A stretch of 8,111 nucleotides of DNA from Deltaproteobacteria bacterium (GTDB lineage Bacteria; Myxococcota; Myxococcia; Myxococcales; 40CM-4-68-19): NCBI GenBank assembly GCA_005879095.1, contig VBLM01000172.1, positions 1 to 8,111 on the forward strand, given 5' to 3'. The translations under genes were made by a program, and so were the position numbers. Below, piece after piece: positions 1 through 5,340 of the stretch. Each line of letters opens with the position of its first letter. Positions within the stretch are counted from its first letter, which is position 1. Below the pieces are notes generated by a model. The model had not been told where the DNA came from. It ran no database searches and saw nothing but the letters and a program-made list of their open reading frames with translations.

Positions 1-440
1 CCGTCGCCGAGCAGGGTCACCCGGCCGCCCGGTGGGGTGAACTTGACCGCGTTGTCGAGCAGGTTGACGAGGATCTGCTCCAAGGCGCGCCGGTCGGCAT
101 TTGCGCGCAATCGCTCCGGCACGTCGGCGTCGAGGACGATGCCCTTTTCGGCTGCGCGCTCGCGGAACAGGTCGATCACCGATGCGGCCAGCGGGGCGAG
201 CTGCACCGCGCCCAGCGCGGCCTTCCACTCGCCCGTCTCCAGCCGCGAGAGGTCGAGCAGGTCGTCGGTGAGCCGGGTCAGCCGCCCGGCGTGGCGCGCG
301 ATCATCTCGACGAACGTGCGCGCCTGCTCGGGCAGATCGAGGCCGCCGTGCAAGAGCGTCTCGGCGGCGCCGCTGATGGCGGTGACCGGCGTGCGCAGCT
401 CGTGCGAGGCGTTGGCGATGAAGTCGCGCCGGCGTGCGAG
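1..440 (-). pseudogene. phoR: Histidine kinase, C-terminal half (HisKA plus start of HATPase), out of frame with its N-terminus and cut by the window edge
   Basis: Reading the minus strand from about base 440 gives LARRRDFIANASHELRTPVT, a textbook HisKA H-box whose His is the phospho-acceptor. The dimerisation helices follow (including RLTRLTDDLLDLSRLETGEW), then the N-box QILVNLLDNAVKFTPPGG of the HATPase_c domain close to the left edge. The G1, F and G2 boxes would lie outside the window. The frame is offset by one base from the N-terminal half at 826-441 and has no convincing start of its own, so this is the downstream part of one kinase gene broken near base 440. Known for the family: the kinase autophosphorylates on His and passes the phosphate to the partner regulator encoded just upstream. 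The phoR label rests on the PhoB-like partner and general similarity and is tentative. If the break is real, the kinase is non-functional; if it is an assembly error, the two parts are one protein. Confidence 0.82.
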
Positions 441-826
441 AGCGGGGTCACCTGAGCCTGGATTTGGAGTCCGAGCGCGGGCAGCGCCAGCTCGCGCTGG
501 TGCGGCCAGCCGGCGAGACCGCGGGCGCAGAGGTCGACCAGCTCGTCGGAGCGGGCAGCCTCGAGCACCGTTGGCGCGCCGCCGAGCAGCTGCTCCATCC
601 GCGCATTGCGCGCCACGATGCGAGCGCCGACCTCCAGCAGCGCGGCGGCGCCGGGCACGGCCTCGAGCAATTCCTGCAGCCGGGGCGGCTCGCGCCCACC
701 GGAGATGAGCGGCTCGCGCCGCCGCAGCTCGTCGACCAGCGTCTGCGGCGCGCGCCCTTCGCGCAGCTCGGCGCGGATCAGCTCGACCGCTTCTTCCAGC
801 GTCGGCTTGCGGCCGAAGAGCTTCAT
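302..826 (-). CDS. phoR: Histidine kinase, N-terminal half (PAS-like sensor region), frameshifted
   Basis: The ATG at 826-824 overlaps the TGA of the response regulator (825-823) as ATGA, the usual translational coupling of such pairs. Residues 1-50 form a charged helix-rich segment (MKLFGRKPTLEEAVELIRAE at the start). Residues about 54-129 look like a degenerate PAS domain (ARIVARNARMEQLLGG, ending QIQAQVTPL). No hydrophobic membrane segment is visible, so the kinase appears cytoplasmic, unlike typical membrane-bound PhoR. After VTPL (about base 440) the frame stops making kinase sequence and yields an Arg/Ser/Pro-rich run to a stop at 302, while the HisKA sequence continues in the neighbouring frame. 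The last PAS strands and linker usually found before the RRDF(V/I)AN motif, some 15-20 residues, also seem missing. This points to a small deletion with frameshift rather than a single-base error. Only residues 1 to about 129 are meaningful. Confidence 0.8.
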   Translation of the reverse strand: MKLFGRKPTLEEAVELIRAELREGRAPQTLVDELRRREPLISGGREPPRLQELLEAVPGAAALLEVGARIVARNARMEQLLGGAPTVLEAARSDELVDLCARGLAGWPHQRELALPALGLQIQAQVTPLSHAGATSSPTPRTSCARRSPPSAAPPRRSCTAASICPSRRARSSR

Positions 827-1527
827 CCGCGCTCGGGTTCCGACATCCGGTAGCCGATGCCGCGGACGGTCTCGATCAGATCGCGTCCGCTGCCCAGCTT
901 CTCCCGCAGTCGCTTCACGTGCGTGTCGACGGTGCGGGTCTGCACGTCGCCGGTCATTTCCCACACGTCGTGGAGCAGCTGCTCGCGGGTCTGCACTCGG
1001 CCGACGCGCGACATGAAGGTCGAGAGCAGCCGGAACTCGAGCGCGGTCAGCTCGACCTCGACGCCGTCCACGTATGCGCGGTGCGCTTCGGGATCGACGC
1101 GCAACGGCCCGACCGTCTCGCGCAGCTTGGCCGGCTCGCCCGGCGCGTTGCGCCGCAGGATGGCCTTGATGCGCAGCACCACCTCGCGCACGCTGAACGG
1201 CTTGGTGATGTAGTCGTCCGCGCCCAGCTCGAAGCCGACCACCCGATCGACCTCGTCGCCGCGCGCGGTGAGCATGATCACCGGCGTCGCCGCCGTCCTC
1301 GCTGCCGACTTGAGCTGGCGGCAGACTTCGGTCCCCGGCAGATCGGGCAACATGAGATCCAGCACGACCAGATCGGGCTGCGTCTCGCGCACGCGGGCGA
1401 AGGCCTGCGCCGCGTCGCCGGCCGTGATGGTCTCGAAGCCCGCCTGCTTGAGCGCGAACTCCAGCACCTGGACGATGTCCTTCTCGTCGTCGACGATGAG
1501 GATGCGCTGGCGCACCTCGCGGGTCAT
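823..1527 (-). CDS. phoB: OmpR/PhoB-family response regulator
   Basis: The 234-residue protein has the full family architecture and length. The receiver domain (about 8-122) carries acidic residues D13 and D14, phospho-acceptor D57 (in VVLDLMLPD), T87 (MLTAR) and K109 (DDYITKPFS). The winged-helix DNA-binding domain (about 135-230) includes LTALEFRLL, REQLLHDVW, a VDTHVKRLREKLG recognition-helix region and TVRGIGYRM. The motif run ITKPFSVREVVLRIKAILRR is especially PhoB-like, hence the tentative symbol; the true signal is unknown. It overlaps the kinase start by 4 bases and should be its partner. Start: ATG 1525-1527 has no clear Shine-Dalgarno site. GTG at 1513-1515 (codon 5) is an alternative that still leaves the RILIVDDE strand intact. 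Two 7-base direct repeats at 11-base period lie 11 bases upstream of the ATG and may be its own operator. The gene is intact. Confidence 0.95.
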   Translation of the reverse strand: MTREVRQRILIVDDEKDIVQVLEFALKQAGFETITAGDAAQAFARVRETQPDLVVLDLMLPDLPGTEVCRQLKSAARTAATPVIMLTARGDEVDRVVGFELGADDYITKPFSVREVVLRIKAILRRNAPGEPAKLRETVGPLRVDPEAHRAYVDGVEVELTALEFRLLSTFMSRVGRVQTREQLLHDVWEMTGDVQTRTVDTHVKRLREKLGSGRDLIETVRGIGYRMSEPERG

Positions 1528-1538
1528 ACCCGTAGTTT

Positions 1539-1556
1539 GTGACGGTTCGGTGACGG
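1539..1556 (-). promoter_or_regulatory. PHO-box-like direct repeat upstream of the response regulator
   Basis: On the minus strand the sequence reads CCGTCAC-CGAA-CCGTCAC: two identical 7-base units separated by 4 bases, an 11-base period. Known PhoB boxes have this geometry (CTGTCAT, 4 bases, CTGTCAT), and each unit here matches that consensus at 5 of 7 positions. OmpR/PhoB regulators bind such repeats head to tail. The site ends 11 bases before the regulator's ATG, which favours autoregulation; being so close to the start, it may act as an autorepressor site or imply a downstream translation start. It has not been tested, and two short repeats can arise by chance. Confidence 0.5.
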
Positions 1557-1582
1557 CGGTGCAACTTCAAAGAGCAAAATCT

Positions 1583-1666
1583 CACCGCGGAGGCGCGGAG
1601 AGCGCGGAGGTTCGCGGAGCTTCTTTTTGGAAAAACAAACTCCGCGTTCTCCGCGCCTCCGCGGTG
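1583..1666. repeat. Inverted repeat with 27-base arms between apaG and the regulator, REP-like and possibly a terminator
   Basis: The arm at 1583-1609 and the reverse complement of 1640-1666 agree at 26 of 27 positions; the one difference is G versus A at the 20th base. The loop (1610-1639) contains a further small palindrome, TTTTTGGAAAAA at 1624-1635. The arms are themselves made of repeated GCGGAG steps, and a further GCGGAG lies in the loop. CTTCAA (1565-1570) and TTGAAG (1670-1675) flank it almost symmetrically. It lies directly after the apaG stop codon and before the regulator, so it could end apaG transcription, although no T-run follows. From general knowledge, GCGGAG-rich palindromes of this kind recur between genes in many GC-rich bacterial genomes; whether this one is dispersed in its own genome cannot be seen here. 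Confidence 0.8.
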
Positions 1667-1679
1667 CGCTTGAAGCCTT

Positions 1680-2057
<378 letters not shown>

Positions 2058-2103
2058 GGCGCGGAAGGTTGCCAGCACGCCGCGCTTCGGGCAACTGGAG
2101 TGC

Positions 2104-2568
2104 GTGAAGAAATACATTACGCTCAATGGCTTCGAGCGGCTGCGCGAGGAGTTCCGGCGGCTGTTGCACGAGGAGCGGCCGCGCGTGACGCACGAGGTGA
2201 CGGTGGCGGCGGCGCACGGCGATCGGAGCGAGAACTACGAGTACAAGCTGGGGAAGAAGAAGCTGAGGGAGATCGACGCCCGGCTGCACCGGCTGCAGAA
2301 GCAGCTGGAATCGTTCGAGGTGGTCGATCCGGCGAAGCGGCCGAGGACGGATCGCGTCTTCTTCGGCGCGACGGTCACCATCGAGGATGAAGACGGCGAG
2401 TATACCAAGTATCAAATTGTAGGAAGCGAGGAGCTGGGGCCGGGCTGCATCAGTTACGAGGCGCCGCTGGGGAAGGCGCTGCTCGGCAAGCGCGAGGGCG
2501 ATTCGGTCCGGGTCCGACGTCCGGCCGGGGAGGTGGAGTACACGGTCGTCAAAGTCGAATGGAAATAG
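2104..2568 (+). CDS. greB: Transcription elongation factor GreB/GreA (GreB-type)
   Basis: The 154-residue protein matches the Gre family in length. An N-terminal coiled-coil hairpin (about 1-76) carries the tip motif AAAHGDRSENYEY with acidic residues D40 and E43, which enter the RNA polymerase secondary channel and coordinate the second Mg2+ for cleavage of backtracked RNA. The C-terminal FKBP-like domain (about 82-154) contains RVFFGATVTIEDEDGE, the ALLGKREGDSVRVRRPAGE segment and VEYTVVKVEW. The ERPRVTHEV and GKKKLREID segments are more GreB-like than GreA-like. The GTG at 2104 was chosen because GGAG (2097-2100) lies just upstream, although at a short 3-base spacing, and because MKKYIT is the normal family start; reading frame further upstream is not Gre-like. 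It is divergent from apaG, and sodC follows after 30 bases, so greB-sodC may be co-transcribed. Confidence 0.93.
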   Translation: MKKYITLNGFERLREEFRRLLHEERPRVTHEVTVAAAHGDRSENYEYKLGKKKLREIDARLHRLQKQLESFEVVDPAKRPRTDRVFFGATVTIEDEDGEYTKYQIVGSEELGPGCISYEAPLGKALLGKREGDSVRVRRPAGEVEYTVVKVEWK

Positions 2569-2586
2569 TAAGAAGGCCGCCTCTCC

Positions 2587-2593
2587 AAGGAGG
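2587..2593 (+). promoter_or_regulatory. Strong Shine-Dalgarno site of sodC
   Basis: AAGGAGG stands 5 bases before the ATG at 2599, the clearest ribosome binding site in the window, and it fixes the sodC start. Part of it (2590-2594) can pair with GCCTC at 2579-2583 to form a small 5-base stem over a 6-base loop. AGGCCGCC also occurs as a direct repeat (2574-2581 and 2591-2598). Modest masking of the site is possible but not demonstrated. Confidence 0.7.
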
Positions 2594-2598
2594 CCGCC

Positions 2599-3111
2599 AT
2601 GATCCTGATCGCTTTCGCTGCCGTACTCCTCGCACAAGCCGACGCCGGCGCGCCGGCGGCCGCTCCGGCCACCACCACCGTCAACCTGATCGACGCGAAG
2701 AACAAGGCGGTCGGCACCGCGAAGCTGACGCAGACGGCGCACGGCGTGCTCATCGCGGTCGACCTGCACGGTCTCAAGCCCGGCATGCACGCGATCCATA
2801 TTCACGAGACCGCCAAGTGCGAGCCGCCTGCGTTCAAGAGCGCCGGCGGGCACGACAATCCCGGCAAGAAGCAGCACGGGTTCATGAACGCCGAAGGCGC
2901 GCACGCCGGCGACCTGCCCAACATCGAGGTGCCGGCGAACGGCAAGGTCAAGGCTGAGCTTCTCGCCCACGACGAGACGCTGGAAGGCGCGGACGGCCTC
3001 TTCGCCGGCGACGGTTCGGCGCTGGTGATTCACGCCAAGGCCGATGACTACAAGTCGCAGCCAGCCGGCGACGCCGGCGACCGCGTCGCCTGCGGCCTGA
3101 TTCAGAAATAG
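2599..3111 (+). CDS. sodC: Superoxide dismutase, Cu-Zn type, probably exported
   Basis: The 170-residue protein converts superoxide to O2 and H2O2. All key residues are visible: copper ligands H67 and H69 (GMHAIHIHE), bridging H85 (AGGHDNP), zinc ligands H93 (KQHG), H102 and D105 (GAHAGDLPNI), copper ligand H145 (ALVIHAKADDY), the active-site guiding R162, and the disulfide cysteines C74 (KCEPP) and C165 (RVACG). The N-terminus (MILIAFAAVLLAQADA) is a short hydrophobic run followed by an Ala/Pro-rich linker. It resembles a signal peptide with possible cleavage after AQA or ADA, but it lacks the usual basic n-region, so periplasmic export is likely rather than certain. A strong ribosome site (AAGGAGG) fixes the ATG. 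It lies 30 bases after greB on the same strand; a large palindrome begins right after its stop. Confidence 0.95.
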   Translation: MILIAFAAVLLAQADAGAPAAAPATTTVNLIDAKNKAVGTAKLTQTAHGVLIAVDLHGLKPGMHAIHIHETAKCEPPAFKSAGGHDNPGKKQHGFMNAEGAHAGDLPNIEVPANGKVKAELLAHDETLEGADGLFAGDGSALVIHAKADDYKSQPAGDAGDRVACGLIQK

Positions 3112-3113
3112 TT

Positions 3114-3189
3114 GGGACATCCTTGTGGGACACCCTTGTGGGACACCCTCGCGAGGGTGTCCCACAAGGGTGTCCCCGGAGGGTGTCCC
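3114..3189. repeat. 76-base near-palindrome built of 13-base-spaced GGGACACCC units, possibly a bidirectional terminator
   Basis: The central 50 bases (3127-3176) form a perfect palindrome with its axis at TCGCGA between 3151 and 3152. Weaker pairing extends outward to 3114-3189, with mismatches near 3124-3126 opposite 3177-3179. The left arm holds three copies of the core at 3114 (GGGACATCC), 3127 and 3140 (both GGGACACCC). The right arm holds three copies of GGGTGTCCC at 3155, 3168 and 3181. Spacing within each arm is 13 bases. It fills almost the whole gap between the convergent ends of sodC and the oxidoreductase gene. It could therefore terminate both, or at least protect both mRNA 3' ends, but no T-tract follows on either strand. 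Such structured units resemble REP/BIME elements. Confidence 0.9.
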
Positions 3190-3193
3190 CAAA

Positions 3194-4306
3194 TTACTGC
3201 GTGGGGGCGTCGATGTGGACCGGGGAGGGCTCGCGGACGGGCGGGCGGTAGATTCGGTCGCGCGGCTCGGGGCGGCGGTGCCGGGCCGGCCAGACCAGAG
3301 TCAGCGGGCGGTTCTCGCGGGCTGACTTGAGGGCGGCCACGATGATGCGGACGTCGCGCAGGCCTTCCTCGCCGTCGGGCTCGACGTCCCTGTCCGCGAG
3401 CACCGCCTTGGAGAAAGCGATCAATTCGGGCGCGAACTGGTCGGCGGGCTTGAACTTCTTGGTCCGCGTGCCGCTGGCGGTCGAGAGCTCGAGCGTGCGT
3501 GGACCCTCGTATTCGTAGCCCTGGTCGAGCACGATCTCGCCCTTGGTGCCGACGATGCGGTACTGGTCCTGCTCGTAGCTCCCGAAGCTGACGGTGAACT
3601 GCGCGAGGCGGTCGCCGGGGAATTTCATCAAGACGCTCATGGCTTCGTGGACGTTTTCGAAGCGCGGGTCGTCGGGGCGGTCGGCGCGGAGGGCGAAGAC
3701 CTCGATCGGATCGGCGCGGAACAGATAACGCGCGGCATTGATGCAGTAGACGCCGAGGTCCCAGATGGCGCCGCCGCCGCGCTCGGCCGAGGTACGGATG
3801 TTGCCGGGCTTCACCTGGTAGGCGAACGTCGAAGAGAAGAAGCGCGGGTCGCCGATACGGCCCTGCTCGATCAGCTTGATCACTTCGAGGTTCGAGGGCT
3901 CGAAGTGCAGCCGATACGCCGTCATCAGCTTCACGCCCGCCTCGCGGCAGGCCTCGATCATGCGGCGGCATTCCTCTTCGGAGATGGCGAGGGGCTTCTC
4001 GCAGAGGACGTGCACGCCCTCGCGAGCGCAGCGGACGGCGAACTCGGCGTGCTTGTCGTTCGGCTCGGCGATGTAGACGGCGTCGACGTCGGGGAGATCG
4101 AGGCAGATGTCGAGGTCGTCGACCGAGAAGGCGTCGCAGCCATAGCGCCGCGCGAGCTTGCGGCGCTTCTCTTCGTTGGAAGAAACGATCGCGACCAGCT
4201 TCGCGTTGTTCGCGTGCTTGAAAGCGGGCAGCACCGCAGTCTGTGCGATGTGCCCCAGCCCGATCACCGCATAGCCAACCTGCCGCCTGCTCCGTTTTCG
4301 CGCCAT
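3194..4306 (-). CDS. Gfo/Idh/MocA family NAD(P)-dependent oxidoreductase (glucose-fructose oxidoreductase-like)
   Basis: The product has 370 residues. The N-terminal Rossmann fold starts at YAVIGLGHIAQ (about 12-22), with IAEPNDKHAEFAVRCAREG and the family EKP motif at 103-105 (LCEKPLAIS). The C-terminal alpha/beta domain has AYRLHFEP (130-137) and GGGAIWDLGVYCINAARYLF, where D183 and Y187 occupy the catalytic DxGxY/H positions. The last two motifs place it near glucose-fructose oxidoreductase-type members, so a sugar or cyclitol substrate is likely but cannot be named. There is no signal peptide or twin-arginine leader; the Arg/Lys-rich first eight residues simply precede the fold. The last 30 residues are an odd Pro/Arg-rich tail (from ARHRRPEPRDR on). 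The ATG at 4306 lies 9 bases after the stop of the FHA-protein gene, suggesting one operon. No strong ribosome site is seen. Confidence 0.93.
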   Translation of the reverse strand: MARKRSRRQVGYAVIGLGHIAQTAVLPAFKHANNAKLVAIVSSNEEKRRKLARRYGCDAFSVDDLDICLDLPDVDAVYIAEPNDKHAEFAVRCAREGVHVLCEKPLAISEEECRRMIEACREAGVKLMTAYRLHFEPSNLEVIKLIEQGRIGDPRFFSSTFAYQVKPGNIRTSAERGGGAIWDLGVYCINAARYLFRADPIEVFALRADRPDDPRFENVHEAMSVLMKFPGDRLAQFTVSFGSYEQDQYRIVGTKGEIVLDQGYEYEGPRTLELSTASGTRTKKFKPADQFAPELIAFSKAVLADRDVEPDGEEGLRDVRIIVAALKSARENRPLTLVWPARHRRPEPRDRIYRPPVREPSPVHIDAPTQ

Positions 4307-4315
4307 ACGCGCAAG

Positions 4316-5248
4316 TTACGCACGCGCTGCGTGCATGACCGGCTGCCAGCGGAGGGCAAGCGCGTCGGCGAGCACCAGCTGGCTCTCGCCGGTCATGAGG
4401 AGCTGGCGGAAGGGCGGGCCGTTGTAGATCCGGCTGCCGTTGGTGCTGGCCGTGTCGATGGCCCACACTTCGTCGTCGACGCTGAGCAGGACGAGGTGCA
4501 CGCGGCTCAGGTTGCCTTCCTCGAGCCCGCCGTGGCTGCAGCGGTCGTCGCGGCCGACGAGGATGCCGCGCTCGAGCTGGTCGCTCCAGACCGCGTGCGT
4601 CGAGGTGAGATCCCCCGCCTGCGGCGAGCTGGACTGGATGGTGATGGTCGCCAGCCGGACCGCGTTCGGCGCCGGAGCGGAACGCGATTTCAGCGGCTGC
4701 GGCGGCGGCAGGATCTCCTGATCGCGCGGCGCGAATCCGCGCCAGGTCTCGTCCGCGTCGTTGGTCCAGGGCTTGACCGCCGGCCCGGTGGGCAGCAGCA
4801 ACAGCACGTAGCTCGCCACCTGGAGGAAGAGCGGTCCCTTGCTGGCGATGGCTTCGCAGCGCTTGCCGTCCTCGCTGAGGAGGCCACAGCGCGAGCGGAG
4901 ATCGATGGCGCGCAGGTAGATCTGGGCATGATGGCCGCGCGTCGCGCGCACGAGCAGGTGGCGCAGCGAGACGTCGCTGTCGCGCGAGAGGACGACGTCG
5001 CACCGCTCGTGGCGGCCGATGATCAGGTGCGCGATGCCGGAAGTCGGCAGCCGCAAATGCGCGTGTCCGTCGAAGAAACCGTTGCCGTCGACCGCCGCGA
5101 TCAGCACGCCCTCGTGCGGCTGCGCCTGGTGAGCGGCCTTCAGCGCCGCGAAATGCTTGCGAAAGACGGCGGCGAACGGCTCCGCTGCCAGATCGGCCGG
5201 CCACAGCTGGCGGGAGAGCGGGGCGTCGTCGGTCGGATCGCGGGGCAT
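4316..5248 (-). CDS. Protein with two FHA domains
   Basis: From ATG 5248 the protein has 310 residues. The C-terminal FHA domain is canonical: GILVGRDDRCS (G232, R233), NLSRVHL (S248, H251) and TASTNGSRI (N270, G271). An earlier, degenerate FHA domain has LIIGRHERCDVVLSRDSDVS (G78, R79) and SLRH (S94, H97) but lacks the Asn-Gly pair. A Pro-rich linker (about 178-195) joins them. FHA domains bind phosphothreonine peptides, so this is presumably an adaptor in Ser/Thr kinase signalling; no kinase or phosphatase gene is in the window. No membrane segment is evident; VASYVLLLLPTG (about 144-155) is too short and fits an FHA beta strand. An in-frame ATG at 5311 would add 21 residues; neither start has a good ribosome site. 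I prefer 5248 because the extra N-terminus looks unstructured and overlaps a possible promoter of the divergent gene. The partner target is unknown. Confidence 0.85.
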   Translation of the reverse strand: MPRDPTDDAPLSRQLWPADLAAEPFAAVFRKHFAALKAAHQAQPHEGVLIAAVDGNGFFDGHAHLRLPTSGIAHLIIGRHERCDVVLSRDSDVSLRHLLVRATRGHHAQIYLRAIDLRSRCGLLSEDGKRCEAIASKGPLFLQVASYVLLLLPTGPAVKPWTNDADETWRGFAPRDQEILPPPQPLKSRSAPAPNAVRLATITIQSSSPQAGDLTSTHAVWSDQLERGILVGRDDRCSHGGLEEGNLSRVHLVLLSVDDEVWAIDTASTNGSRIYNGPPFRQLLMTGESQLVLADALALRWQPVMHAARA

Positions 5249-5294
5249 CGGAACCAGCGTAACCGATGTCGGTACTCTCCGCGAAGTAAGTGTC

Positions 5295-5321
5295 TTGACT
5301 ACCTCCGGCATGCGCTAATCT
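5295..5321 (+). promoter_or_regulatory. Possible sigma70-type promoter for the aromatic fusion gene
   Basis: TTGACT (5295-5300) matches the -35 consensus at 5 of 6 positions and TAATCT (5316-5321) matches the -10 at 4 of 6, but the spacer is only 15 bases, shorter than the usual 16-18. It lies 20 bases before the GTG start at 5341 in the divergent intergenic region. This is weak evidence from sequence alone. Confidence 0.35.
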
Positions 5322-5328
5322 GGCCTTT

Positions 5329-5333
5329 GGAGG
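5329..5333 (+). promoter_or_regulatory. Shine-Dalgarno site deciding the start of the aromatic fusion gene
   Basis: GGAGG lies 7 bases before GTG 5341, and a second GTG follows at 5344 with 10-base spacing. The frame upstream is not homologous to prephenate dehydratase, so 5341 is the best start. Confidence 0.65.
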
Positions 5334-5340
5334 CGCTACG

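Noticed and set aside
302..1585. The whole 427-codon minus-strand frame as one protein
   Set aside because: Its first half is a shadow frame of the response regulator; only the part from 826 downward is the real kinase start, coupled by an ATGA overlap.
3114..3189. CRISPR array or phage attachment site at the repeated GGGACACCC units
   Set aside because: Repeats are only 9 bases at 13-base period, arranged as an inverted pair with no unique spacers, and no cas, integrase or tRNA gene is near.
3102..5204. A 700-codon open frame on the minus strand across the oxidoreductase and FHA genes
   Set aside because: It is read in another frame of two well-supported genes and is an Arg/Pro/Ala-rich translation typical of GC-rich shadow frames, with no family motifs.
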